Shown here one piece after another: positions 50,431 to 61,424 of a stretch of 64,000 nt of DNA. The stretch comes from Ceriagrion tenellum (lineage: Eukaryota > Arthropoda > Insecta > Odonata > Coenagrionidae). Both the position numbers and the translations under genes were made by a program. How positions within the stretch are numbered: position 1 is the first letter of the stretch; each line of letters starts with the position of its first letter. Where the stretch lies: positions 121,541,117 to 121,605,116 of the forward strand of contig OY720639.1 in NCBI GenBank assembly GCA_963169105.1, written 5' to 3'. The notes below the pieces were generated by a model that saw only the letters and a program-made list of their open reading frames with translations, was not told where the DNA came from and did not search any database.

Positions 50431-50744
50431 GACATAGCTGCGCAGGGGGTTGTAAAACTCGTAAGCACTTTTTCAATGTATTGCAAGATACAGCAGAAAA
50501 TTTTCAAATCAATGTTATACTTCACTGAGTACATACTGACGTTGTTTAAGTCTGAGAATTTGGAAACTAACCACTGAGATAACAAGTTGGAAGGAAAATC
50601 AATGCCAGAGACAACGAATCTCATGAAAGTTCTATTGACGGAGCAAAAGATGAATTTTTGTGGTATTAATTGCACTTCAAGAAGTGGGTGAACGTGTCTC
50701 AACCCCGTGAGCCACTCAGTGTAATCGGAGTGTGCGTGTTATAA

Positions 50745-50990
50745 GTCGCTTCCTGGCGTGAGAGCAATCTCCGGAAACCACATACTTGGGTGTGACCGAC
50801 TAGTGCTCCTCTTAAGTGAGGTGTCAGCTCTTCGTCAGAAAAACATAAGCCGGTAGAGTGTTGAGTATCGTTTAGGTATTTCGTGAATGTGTGTCATACT
50901 TGTTGAGTGAATCTGTGGCACGAGTTAATTTCCTCGCTCAACGACCCCATTTTTGTCCCTGAATGGTTTTTGTTTACGGCTTATGGAGTT
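50745..50990 (-). repeat. Right arm of long inverted repeat
   Basis: Read on the minus strand it begins AACTCCATAAGCCGTAAAC and ends near CTCTCACGCCAGG, matching the left arm and the internal third copy. Confidence 0.75.
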
Positions 50991-51570
50991 TAACTTTTAT
51001 TATACTAAACAGTAGCGTTTAACAAACAGTTTTATCTAATTAAATATTCATATCCTATACATAAATAGTAAAATATATATATCCGATCGAAGAACGCCCT
51101 TTCTTCTTTTCAAGCTTAAACTCAATCGTTTGATCCAAATTTTAAATTCCTTGATATTTCTTCGAATACTTCCAAATACTAGATAAAAAACTCTTTCTGA
51201 AAAAAATTTTACCTCTTGTAGCTGTCAGGTATTGCAGTTTTTCTTTTTTTAAAATAGGTATGGTGTGTGTTTGAATGGACTTCATGTGGATAAATACGCT
51301 ACAAATTTTTTACTTTACAATTTGCCTACGTTCGCTCTGAGCTTAAAGTTTAGTCCATGTCATAACATATGCACACTGTGTCACTTATTTCAGAAGCATA
51401 CCTTTCACTAAGGAAGAGAGCGCTACCATTGAATTTGAGACTTATGGCACCGTGGTTGTCTTGAAAACTAGAGATTTTAAAGCAAACAAGAGTTTTCTGA
51501 TTCTCAAGTCTTTGGAAACCTTTACACCGAACCTCCTCCTCGATGCTATCACGATCGTCAAAATCAACAA
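50991..51570. other. AT-rich stretch without recognised features
   Basis: Nothing identified except a 74-codon minus-strand frame (51350-51574) without recognisable content. Confidence 0.4.
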
Positions 51571-52000
51571 TCAACCATGACCGCGGCGATGACTACCAAA
51601 CAGTCAACGGCGAAAGGGTTTCCAATCAAGTTTCGTAATTCAGTCCTGTTAAGGGACTCGAAAGGAAATCGAATGTCCTTTCGCCCCCCCCCCCATTTCA
51701 ACCCTTCCCCCAGATTATGCCTCACTCCCCTTCCGTCTATCGGCCTGTTCCATCTCTCCGGAAAAAAAAACCAGCCTCCATCCCTTCTGAGTTTTCTCTC
51801 TCATGATTCTCTCTCTCTCTGCCGTAATTATGTCCTTGGTCCATCTCGTGACAAAAGGGACGAGAAAAGAGACACTCGTTGCCTTCAGAGACCGAAACAC
51901 TCCAACGGCTCACCTCCGTGTATTGTTTGTGTGCTTAACTCAGGAAGCGTGGTGAGAGAAAAGGGACAAAAGGTTTCCGAGACGAGCGAAACGTATTAAT
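51571..52000. other. GC-richer island with C11 run
   Basis: GC content rises here. A perfect run of 11 C lies at 51684-51694, followed by C/T-rich sequence and an A9 run near 51762. A 140-codon frame spans it on the plus strand, but it crosses the homopolymer and C/T tracts and has no domain signal. Possible regulatory or exonic island. Confidence 0.35.
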
Positions 52001-54889
52001 AAGATGTTACACTAATTAATGAATGCCTCACATGCCATGGTAACACGAGAAGGTGAATACGTCACCGTTCTCCATCAGAAATCTAATTTTTTTCACATCG
52101 TGTAGACTTATTACTCGTGGTCATGGTGATGAAGGTTTTCAATGACAGGAACAACAGAAATCCATTTATCTGATGGTTTTTATCATAAATCTGATTACTA
52201 ATTAGCTCTATTAATAATAAAACCAATCAAAATAGACCGGGTAAATTTTTTCTCCTGATGTAATCAATAATAACTCTTAAAATAGAACACTATATAGCTA
52301 CTTAATAATAAAAGTTTTCAAAATATTCACCTAGATAATATGATTGAGGCTAAGTAAACCATTATTTTTAGGGTCTATGTATAATATTTAGTATTAAAAC
52401 ACATGTTACCTACTAGGATCATTCTCTAATCAAGTTATGAAGTGTAAGTCTTGCAAATTTTTTAGAAGGGAAGTGTAAAATATTTGTAACATTAACATAA
52501 ACAAATAAATAATACTTAAACCTACTTTTTTCACTTTTACATCGTAATATTTGTACTTTTCTAGAATAACAGATTGGACTGCCATAAACGATAGTCCTTG
52601 ATTTAGTATTAATTTAAGCATTAATTGAGTTCTATTTGTTTGGTGCCTTTTAACATTTTTAAGTATCAGTGTTTTTCAACTACCCCATCACTCAGAGGAA
52701 ATATGATGTGTGGCTCATCACCATTCTTTGATACAAATTCTCCACTGATTATTCTTTTTATATTAAGATTTGTGTAAAAAAACACTTCTAACAGAACTAC
52801 GCTACAGATACACCCTCTTAGTGCTGACTCCTGCCACGGTTTTAGCGAGAAAAGCGGAGGGTAACTTAATGAAATGTATCACTCTAGGAAAATAATTATT
52901 ATAAATTTATTGTTTCAAATATCCATACGCGGTTTTTTTATTGTGGATACATTGAATTAGGTTATAATAAAAAAGAAATACATCATACACAAAAAATAAT
53001 TTTTATTATATTTGTGTGCTAATATTAAACAAGTTTTTGCGTATGACACGATATATCGGCCCGCCGCACTAAGAGGGTTAGGGAAAAACTAAACCTGACT
53101 ATCAGCCATCAGCAATTATTTCCTAAACTCCTTTTTCTACCAATGACTTATATATTAAATATTATAATTAAAATATTTTTTCAATTTTCAGAAAAATGTA
53201 TTTCTTATCTCATATACAAATATATACTTACTCATGCAAGGAATGGGAGGATTACATTATTGGTTTAATATCAAAGTTTAAGTCATAGGTGTTGCCTCCA
53301 AATATAATAAAATATTCCATAATTCCAGCTCATGTAAATACATATTCATGTTAGTCATCCAGTCAATAAACCAGACTGAGTACATGATTAATACTTACAT
53401 GAGGGGAGATTTTTAGCAAAAAAGTTGTGGAATAAAAAACGGTGGAAAGCATACTCATTTAATGATTAAATTGGGCATAATGTTTGACAATCGTAAAGTG
53501 ATAAAAATACATTAATCAAACTAATTCTCGATCAGCGATTATATGCCAATACTCAAGTTGAATTTCTCCGAGTTCTTTTCTCTTAACCCAGCGATTGAGA
53601 ACAGCTATGAGAGTTTTTTCATACTAATACAATAAAAAATAGCATTAGTAGCAATGTTTAAATGCTTTTTAATAAATTTTAATTCGATATACCATTCGAC
53701 ATTTGTTGTGCAAATATATTTCTTCACACAACGCAGTAAGAAATCTTTTGTAAATATATCAAGCTTTATGCGAAGAGCAAAAAACCCATGTAATTCCAAT
53801 GTAAATACAATTATTGCTGATATCGTTCTATTTATACTACGTCATCTCGCAAGAAAAGGAAATTCTATCATCCTTTTAGACCGCCTTTGACGTTGCCGGA
53901 AAGACTTCAGTGAAGAATATAACCGTAATCGGTGAACCTCAAACATGGCAGAAACACAATCTCCACCCATTAATTTAATGGATAGCAGACGCATGAGTCA
54001 GATACAGGAAATCTTTACCGTTGTTTCCCCACCACCTCTTGGACAATGACTTAATGAACCGCTGCTAGCTACCTAACTTCCTGCACCCCTCCGTAGAGAA
54101 AATAGCCCTGGTCCGTAACCCAGCATCCCTCCTTGTTCCAAAAAAACTGCCCACTGCAGTGGTGAGTCATACCGCGTTACTTTCTTGCACCAACCTTCGC
54201 AGGAATAAATCTCTCTTGGAGAATGATACGAAAATAAACGGCATTTCTGCCTCAAAAAAGCTTAAATGAGGTAAATATCACGAGGAGTATAAGTTCAGGG
54301 AGTAATGGAGCATATAAAATAACATAAACACATTCTAGCAGCAAACTAACCGAGGTGTATAAGCATGCATTTAGTATATATACAAATTTATAACACATAG
54401 AGCCGAATATACAAAAATGCTCGGTTTTACCCATAATCCGTTTGAATATTTTCTCGGTATGAAAACGGAAGTAGGTATATGCATTCCCTCAATCGAGAAA
54501 GCCCATAGTAACGAACTAACATTCTGGCGTCAAAGGCTAAACAGTAAATCTCAACTAACGTGAAGTAAACGAAATTTCCTCGTCTACTTGACGTTAACAG
54601 TAATCACATACCATAAAACCGGGTTTTATGTTTTTTATCCTTCCGCGTAGACAAATTGCAATGCAACTCTGGAGTGTTGCATACAACTAAGGATATCATG
54701 ATTGCTAGTCAAGGAGAAAATGTTAATGGCGTGCGACCTATACATTTTTGATCAGCACATTTTTATTCTTATTACTACATATTTAAATCGCAAAAATGCA
54801 GATAGAGTTCATGCTCATTCTTATCTGGATGCCATGGTAACAATTGCACCCAAATATTGGGCGTATCTCCGATTTAAAGACGCATCGAA
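52001..54889. other. AT-rich stretch without recognised features
   Basis: Very AT-rich to 53900. From 54000 to 54230 it is slightly GC-richer, with no recognisable content. No transposon ends noticed. Confidence 0.45.
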
Positions 54890-55335
54890 TTTAATTCCAG
54901 ATGTTTCCACTCGTTCCGCTCATCTCGTTGGCATTTCTTCTTCTCCCGATGCACTCATTCCCTTTCTCAGTCTCTCTCTCTCTCTCTCCTGACTCTCCTC
55001 CCTCCCTCTCCCCCTCCCCCTTCTCCCCCATCCCGGCGGATATCGACCGACCTGCTTAAGTCACCGCGGGATCGACACCGCTCGGTTAGTGTTAAAAAAC
55101 TGCGGCGACGAAACAAAGTGGCCCAAGTCCGAGGGCGGGAACAAAAAAAATACAGGATGGAAGGGAAAAAATACCGCCTCTTCGTTCACGAAAAACCACC
55201 GTGGTGAGGAGGAGGATGAGGGTGGAGTGAACGTGCGTGTTCCTCTCCGTTTGGGGGCGTCTTAATGCTCCCTCTAACGGATCATGCGGAAAAAATGTTA
55301 AACCCGTTAAAAGCACGAATTTTCGTCGCTTCATT
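54890..55335. other. GC-rich island with C/T tract
   Basis: 54960-55035 is an almost pure pyrimidine tract (CTCTCTCT then CCCTCCC). It is followed by a CpG-rich stretch (55036-55110) with CCGCGGG and several CG-containing words, then mixed sequence to 55335. Overlapping frames on both strands show no domain. Candidate promoter island by composition. Confidence 0.35.
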
Positions 55336-56430
55336 ACCCCAGCGTTTTGTGAATCAAATGGAGCGATGCTCCAAAAATACTGTGCTTTGCCTGGATTAAG
55401 GTGTAATTACCCTACGTAAAAGAAAATCTGTATCATTAGAGCCTTTTTTGCTCCTAATATGCTCTTAACTGAATGTGCGGCGATATTCTAACACCAAAAA
55501 ACGAACCATTCCTACATAAATGATTCTATACTTAAGCATAAAAAATACTCCTCGGAAATGGTACTTGTACATCAAAAGAACTTGCAGAAAGTTAGCAGAG
55601 AAAAACATTTCAAATGATATAATGTAGCTTATGTCCCTTATACCCCTTACACTTTACCCACTAGTGCATAGCAATGGATTGTATTATGTGTATTTTTCTC
55701 TCAAAATTAACTAATAGCAGTTAATCTAACTGAAAATCCTCACATCAAATACACTAAAATTATGAAAGAAACTATAAATTGCAACCTATACGCAGCAACT
55801 CTTGCCAACGTGTGTTATTGCCCTTAGCGTTTCCTCTAAAAAAATAAATAACAAATTGAACAAAAACTTGTTCCCGCATTATTAATCCGTCATAAATTAT
55901 AAGGAACCGAAAAAATATTAATGGACACTGGAGGCCTTAAAAACTTTGGGTAACTCTATAAAAATAATTTTAATAGAAAGCAGCTCATATCCTTAGGGGT
56001 AGCCTTTTTCCCCTGACATTGAGAATATACAGAGCTCTAAATGACAAATATTCCTCTCGGAAAAGTTAGGCAATGGCAGTTTAGACTTGAAATATACCAA
56101 TTATTCTTGATAAATATAAAACATTAGACAAAAAAATCGTCTAAATTTAGAAATTCTTTTGATATTATAATGATTCAGCATCTTGTAAAAATATTCGGCT
56201 GTAAATTTTTAGTTTTCACTAACGTAATGAGTTATTAGGAATACAGTAACTTCTGCGAAAGGAATGTATCGAGAAAGCCCCAAATTATTTGACCAATCTC
56301 CATCACAAAGGAGCGCCTTGATATTGACAATTTCGTTTCATAACCTCACTCCATTCATCCCTGCGCACGATCTGTGACATAATAACTTTGGTAGGTACGG
56401 GGATAAAGTAAATATTTTACTTCAGAAAGA
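55336..56430. other. AT-rich stretch without recognised features
   Basis: Nothing identified. Confidence 0.45.
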
Positions 56431-56434
56431 AATT

Positions 56435-56905
56435 AAATGAGGAGCTATAAATTGAAGATTCCACAAGAGGCGTTCACGGAACTGGAATAGAAGTGAGGTT
56501 CGCCCACTTGGTTGCGCGCGGCACCCTTTCCTAGAACAGTGGACTGTTCTCCAAAAAAACGGGGGCGAGTATATCTGTGTGTGTGTATCTGTGTGTAGCA
56601 GAGCACAGAGCGGGACCATAGTACGCCTCGGTGCGAAGGACAACAGGTCAAGGTCGAACTGCCCTGCACGCGTATGGCCACTTCCGACGACTGAACCGTA
56701 AAGGTTGGCCGGAGAAAGAGGGCGTGAACCAGGTGTGGGTTTAAATTCGTTCGCGCCCGAAAGAGGACAGGAAAGGGAGGGTTGGGCGGCAACATGCGAA
56801 TCCGTCCCACGACTACCACCACGAGCTCGACCGCGGAGCAGAGCCCGCCCGCTCGCCGCCCTCTTTACGTAAAGCCGCCGGGGGTAGCTATAATAGTCAG
56901 TCTAA
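56435..56905. other. GC-rich island with TG repeat
   Basis: CpG-rich from about 56500 to 56880, with a TGTGTGTGTATCTGTGTGTA run at 56576-56595. Frames of 73-125 codons overlap on the minus strand and one of 96 codons on the plus strand, with no domain content. Candidate promoter or exon island by composition. Confidence 0.35.
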
Positions 56906-56972
56906 CAAGACTTAATGAACGGTCCAAAAAAAGCTCCAAATTTACAAGGCGTACAATATTTTCCAACCTTGA

Positions 56973-57515
56973 ATGGCTTTACGCATCGATTTTAATTTTG
57001 TTTTGTATGAAAAAATGCCCACTAGCTGGAAACCAGATATGGAACCTACGACTCGTAATGAAAATGATGTAATAGAAAGACAAACGTATTCAAAAAGACA
57101 TATTTTAATTTTTAAATTTAAAAAAATTGTTTTTACGTCGGTCCAACAATATTTTAGAAGATTTTCTGGGTTGTTAACAGCATTCACAAAAAAACGATCT
57201 TGTTCTTCAACCAATGTAAACAAAAAAACAGTGGGTGAATAAATACGTCTAAAAAATGGAACCTTAAACTTCGGTTCCGTTAATTTGATATGGGGTGGTA
57301 TTACTACCAAGGGATGTGCAATTTACCGAATAAAGTATAAATACCGAATAAATAGCGAATTTTACGTATCATCCGCATTATTGAGGTGGCTATCCAGCAT
57401 ACGACTTTCACTCTTCGATATCGCCGATAATTCAAATAAATATTTTAATTTCAAAGACATAGATGCTCAACATAACACTAAAAAGAGGTTTTTTTCGTTT
57501 GCCATCCAAAATTGA
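56973..57515 (+). pseudogene. Tc1-like transposase relic
   Basis: One frame of 181 codons is broken only by a TAA at 57240. Its order follows Tc1/mariner transposases. FKKIVFTSVQQYFRRFSG aligns with the first-Asp block (family WKKVLFTDExxF), with the catalytic Asp replaced by Ser. TLNFGSVNLIWGGITTKG aligns with TVKxGGGSVMVWGxxxxxG. FNFKDIDAQHNTKKRF (from 57444) aligns with the second-Asp block (family FQQDNDPKHTxK), with that Asp kept at 57456-57458. The N-terminal DNA-binding region and the third acidic residue were not found, and no terminal inverted repeats were spotted. It would be catalytically dead. The assignment rests on three short blocks in correct order. Confidence 0.6.
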
Positions 57516-58115
57516 AGGATTATTCACTAAAATAATTTACAACTTAACTCTTACGAGATATATACTCTATTCACTTTTAGATAAGTAGTTTCTCACTTGC
57601 TGTGGCCAATTTTGCGATGTGAACGGAACAGGAGGATCAAAAGGTAGACAGATGAGAAATAAGGAGACCAGTTATTCAAGTCTCTTCTCGGATAGAGATG
57701 CGGCACACCTGATGCTCCAAATAATCACACACTAAATATTTACAATGGAAATTAATGTAAAAACTGTTAAAATCTTCATCCAAATCCAAGAGGAAAAACA
57801 TCGAACTCACCATTGTTATAAGGGTTAATGTGGTAAGATTGCACCCTCACCGAGCACTCCGGATAAAAATTTATAGGTTATTTAAAATTTAAATGTCACA
57901 GGTATATTGCAAATTTAAATTTTTAAAAACTGTTAATTAACTAAGAATAAAAATATGGGATTCCGCGCATAGAGTTATGCCTGAATGTGCCTAATACTGC
58001 ACACACGTCATCAGTATGATCGAAATTATTGAAAAACGGTCGAAATCGAACTTAAACGAGTTTTAAAAAAATTGATAAATCATAGAACAGATTTTTTTTC
58101 AGTGTTTTCATGCCC
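57516..58115. other. AT-rich stretch without recognised features
   Basis: Nothing identified. Confidence 0.45.
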
Positions 58116-58236
58116 TTGCGATGCGCCAAATGCCTCATACACTGCACGAATTCATCTTCGTGGATCGAGTAGGCATTCGAAGCAGAGGTTGAAGAGGCAG
58201 AAGTGAGAGACAAAGCGCGAATCAGGCGACACCGAC

Positions 58237-58440
58237 CTTAGTTGCGGTGGACAATCTCCTCGTCCCGACTCTCTCGGGCGAAGGGCCCGTCGCAGTGGAT
58301 GTGGTCCTCTGCGCTGCGGCGGCGGGCAAGGACAGGAACCGGCAGCAGAGTCGGGGACGGGTCGTCCCTTCCTCGCATAGGGAAGAGAACCACCAGAGCA
58401 GGAGGAGCGGCAGTAGGAGCGGCATTGCTCTGCACCCCAT
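58237..58440 (-). CDS. Speculative first coding exon with signal peptide
   Basis: A minus-strand ATG at 58440 in good Kozak context (G at -3 and +4) opens a frame starting MGCRAMPLLLPLLLLWWFSS. This looks like a secretory signal peptide, with a short N-region and a Leu-rich core. The frame stays open for 68 codons to a possible splice donor AAG/GTCGGT at 58237, and reaches a stop only four codons later. The following residues are Thr/Ser/Arg/Pro-rich with no domain. An overlapping frame from another ATG slightly upstream is also open. With no homology or acceptor evidence this remains a guess; the Leu/Pro content may come from GC-rich triplets. Confidence 0.2.
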
Positions 58441-58658
58441 CGCCTACTTCCTCCTCCACCGCGGGCGAAATGAACATGGTCCGATCCGAATAAAATAAAG
58501 GGAGTCGGGTGTTGGGGGGAATAGAGAGAGGGGGGCGTTGGCTGTTTGGGACTCTTGCTAGGGGGAGTGGGAGTCTAGAAGAGAGATGAGCGGGGAGCGG
58601 CAGAGACCAAGCAAGCACACTGCGGGGGAATTTCGGTTGGCGCAACCGGCTCCACCTC

Positions 58659-58666
58659 CTTATATG
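58659..58666 (-). promoter_or_regulatory. TATA-like element
   Basis: Minus-strand CATATAAG in otherwise GC-rich DNA, about 220 bases upstream of the candidate ATG at 58440. No strong initiator lies about 30 bases downstream; CGCAGTG about 42 bases away is a weak candidate. Confidence 0.25.
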
Positions 58667-58720
58667 TCGAAGGGTTGTCTTCGATTTCACAAAAATCACA
58701 CGGTTTTTGGGGGGATTATG

Positions 58721-59140
58721 CGAAGTCCCTTGTTGGTTGAAGGCGATTTCCTACGTTAATCCACTGAAAAAACATCCGCACAATACGTCACACGCGGGAT
58801 GAAACCACGAATGAAAAAACAACACTCATAAATTTCTTACAAAGTCTAAAAAATAAATAACAACTAACGCACATTTTCCATCGTGTTTCCTTATTTTTAC
58901 CTCACTCCCTTCATCAAAAATGCAGGAGAGAAAGAACACCTTAAGAAACGTAGAGGAGAAAACTTGAGGGCATTTCGATAAACGGTGTGACTACTAGACA
59001 CTTCATTTTGTCAACTAACTGGTGAATGAACCTTTTCTCGAAACTACTACGTGGCAAAGAAATATCTCCAAACAGGAAAGGGGTTTTAAAATTATATATC
59101 ACTGACACATTCGTAAGCGCGTTTGTAAAAAAAATCCAGC
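58721..59140. other. AT-rich stretch without recognised features
   Basis: Nothing identified. Confidence 0.4.
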
Positions 59141-59580
59141 GCACAGCCACGCTCCGTATTGTTGCGTCACTCCTTCGTGGCCGGTCGAAGGTTTGTTGCC
59201 GAAGCGGTGGATGGGAGCGCTCTACGCGAGGCGGGCGGTGACGGAGAGACAGCGCCCCCTCTGCGAGCGACGCAGCCTCCCTCTGCCGGCGCAAACGCGA
59301 ACCAAAAGGCACTTTCGCCCGGCAGACCCCTAACCCCCCTCCCTCCCCTTCAGCGGATACTTCTTATCCCCCACGCCATTTCACCCTTTCACCTCCCCTA
59401 CTTCCCGCGTCAGCCTGTCAAGTCCTCCTTTCCCTTCCTCTACCCCATTCTTTCCTCTTTTCCCATTCTCCTTGTTTCTCATTATATCACATTTGTCGGT
59501 CCAGGAGGGGGGTGGGGCGGTTCCTCGCCTGCTAACCCTATGGCCGTGGATTCCAGTCCCTCCTGAGAGGTATTCATTCG
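59141..59580. other. GC-rich island followed by C/T tract
   Basis: 59141-59310 is CpG-rich (GCGTCAC, GAAGCGGTGG, GGCGGGCGG). 59320-59480 is strongly C/T-rich on the plus strand. A GCGCCCCCT word at 59252-59260 matches the core bound by CTCF but is too short to count as evidence alone. Overlapping frames on both strands (123 and 135 codons) have no recognisable domain. Confidence 0.35.
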
Positions 59581-59841
59581 TGAAATTTCCCCAGGCAGGG
59601 CATGCGTGTGCGTAGTCAAGCTAGAGTAATTATTATATACGATGCTGTAAAAGACCTATGGTGCTGTTATCGGTGATTATGGGAAGTTTATAAGTATCTT
59701 TGAGATACACATTTCCCCATTCCCCAACTCTTGCGTACTTACATGATCCCAAATGCATGCAGTTCTATTTCTGAATTTTTTGGTGCAAACTACGAAAGAA
59801 AACGCTGGTGATAACTCGAAATTGGAGCGTGATGCTGTATG
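59581..59841. other. Unassigned stretch
   Basis: AT-rich with nothing identified before the reverse transcriptase relic. Confidence 0.35.
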
Positions 59842-60340
59842 TATGTATAATAGGAAGGTCCTCAGATGAAAAAGTAAAAGAGAGATGCTACTTCGCTCTG
59901 GTTAGGCCATACCTCGGATACGCCGCGAGCATTTTAAACCCTGATCATAAAAATGTAACCAAAAACATTAATAAAATACTAAGATAAGCAGCATGCTTCC
60001 TATAAAACTGCTACGAGCAAACATAGTGATTCACAGCTTTTAGAGGGATTAAAGTGGGAGTCCCTAGAGCCTCCGTGGCTACTTACTAGACTTATTATGA
60101 CGCCATACTACATCTCTAGGTCTAATAGAAGCGATAAAATAAGAGAGAGAGAGATTGCCGAACAGACATAAAAAAACTTGCTCTTTCCGCGCAAAATAAG
60201 CGACCACAATAAAAACTGAGCTCCAATAATTACACTCTTATATTACACATCACCATTTCTTCTCCAAAAACCTTACTTCTATACACGGCTGTTGACCGGC
60301 CATACGCCTACGCGGCGGCTCGCATGGTATTATGTCGATT
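59842..60340 (+). pseudogene. Non-LTR retrotransposon 3' end (family N1, copy B)
   Basis: Plus-strand peptides in order: KVKERCYFALVRPYLGYAAS and ILNPDHKNVTKNINKIL (reverse transcriptase thumb; family LVRPxLEYAxxVW), then in other frames pieces matching LETRRL and DRSDKIRERD. The C-terminal LLFPRKISDHNKN precedes a stop, and the shared 3' UTR (AAAAACTGAGCTCCAATAAT, CCAAAAACCTTACTTC, GGCGGCTCGCATGG) ends in TATGTCGATTT. Stops and frameshifts show it is dead. It is 5'-truncated near 59840. Confidence 0.82.
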
Positions 60341-60465
60341 TATGGGTCGGAAACCTGGTCTTTACGAAAGGAGGGAGAACGTACGTAGACGTACGTACGT
60401 ACGTAAAGGCATTTGAGATTTGGGTGTGAAGTATGGGTAGTAGAATGGATCGAAAAACCCATTTT
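60341..60465 (+). pseudogene. Second non-LTR reverse transcriptase scrap
   Basis: Starting exactly where copy B ends, one frame reads YGSETWSLRKEGERT (the YGAETWxLRK motif also seen in family N2). After a short tetranucleotide repeat the sequence continues KAFEIWV and RMDRKT, matching the family pattern LKAFEIWxWRRM. It belongs to a different element from copy B. The repeat inside the frame has expanded by about 24 bases relative to the expected spacing. Confidence 0.65.
60379..60404. repeat. (ACGT)n microsatellite
   Basis: ACGTACGTAG followed by four perfect ACGT units. The repeat is self-complementary and lies inside a reverse transcriptase relic. Confidence 0.8.
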
Positions 60466-61424
60466 TTCGAAATCGGTCTGCAATTAGTGCTTGAATTTTG
60501 TGGTTGGTGGTCCTTGTAACACAAAATAAATACCAACTAGAATAGTTTATATCTTCAGGCTGCGCTTTATAGTCAAAATTTTAACTTTTAATGAAAAAAT
60601 GTTTTAAAAATTGCAATTTTTCTGATAGTTTCTCGATGTTTTTGGAGTGATTTAGTGGCAAAAAATGACATATACTGCTTTCATGTTGCTTAATATTATC
60701 GATTTAATGTGTTTGAATCAGTGAAAATGCTTTATTAATTCACCAAAATTCGTCAAAAAACGCCAAATATACAGAAATGTTACGGATGTTGGGTAGGCAA
60801 TAACCCGCTACAATAATTCGACCACACCGAATTGAATTTACCAACGACGATTAGGTAAGAGGAAATAAAGTAAACGAAAGCTCTTAGTTCATCGAATATC
60901 CATCACTCACCCACGAGGAGGTGGCTGCAATCGAGTGCCGCCCTCCCACCCACCCGGATAGACTGGCCTATTTAAGTTTTAAAATCCGCTTTGGTATCAA
61001 ACTTTGGTAATATTTTCCTGTCCTCCAATCAAGCTCTAATGTAGCCATCACGGGAGTCAGTCAGGACCATATACAGCAATTGATGCAGCAGTTTCATCCT
61101 TGACGAACCGTTCCACTCCCTGGCTATGGCACCGCAGGACAAACAAAGTCTGCAGTTTTCCTACGGAGTCCTTATATTTATTATAATCCATAGTAGTGGA
61201 TATACCGGAAATTAGGACATTAGAATAAGTACTGTCCAAAGACCCACAAATTAGCTGGAAGAATATTCAAATTATAAACTACTTACCTTATAGAGACAAT
61301 ACTTTCGTCCATAATTTGACGGTCACCTTTAAGCGACGTCACCTGTATACAAATTCATACCACTCCTGTGTGACGTAAAAGACGCAGCCCTAAAGTTCTC
61401 TTGATAAGGATGCAACCCAGGAAA
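60466..61424. other. Unassigned stretch
   Basis: AT-rich to about 60840, then slightly GC-richer. A 60-codon minus-strand frame at 61057-61239 has no recognisable domain. No element termini found. Confidence 0.35.

Larger units (their letters stand above)
49111..50990. mobile_element. Compound element with long terminal inverted repeats
   Basis: The left end (49111-49345) and right end (50745-50990) are inverted copies of about 235-245 bases. Both begin with an AACT...AAGCCGTAAACAAAAA block. Shared internal blocks include GAGGAAATTAAC, TCAACAAGTATGA, CACTCTACCG and TATGTGGTTT.CGGAGATT. A third copy of the same unit, in the left-end orientation, lies at 49495-49706. The middle holds a smaller unit (49737-50430). 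Total length is about 1.88 kb. No transposase frame is recognisable; the minus-strand frames of 73 and 111 codons have no domain I know. The structure fits a non-autonomous fold-back-type DNA element. No clear target-site duplication was found. Confidence 0.75.
58120..58720. other. GC-rich island, possible minus-strand promoter and exon
   Basis: CpG-rich DNA about 600 bases long. Long overlapping frames occur on both strands, including 153 codons on the minus strand (58238-58699). Two details favour the minus strand: a TATA-like element at 58659-58666 and a downstream signal-peptide-like frame at 58237-58440, described separately. Confidence 0.4.

Noticed and set aside
51577..51999. 140-codon plus-strand frame
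   Set aside because: Runs through a C11 homopolymer, C/T tracts and an A9 run, with no recognisable protein features.
56942..57310. 122-codon minus-strand frame
   Set aside because: It is the antisense shadow of the Tc1-like transposase relic on the plus strand.
58238..58699. 153-codon minus-strand frame, the longest in the window
   Set aside because: Pro/Arg/Ser-rich, typical of GC-rich DNA with few stops; another frame in the same place looks more plausible as an exon and neither is proven.
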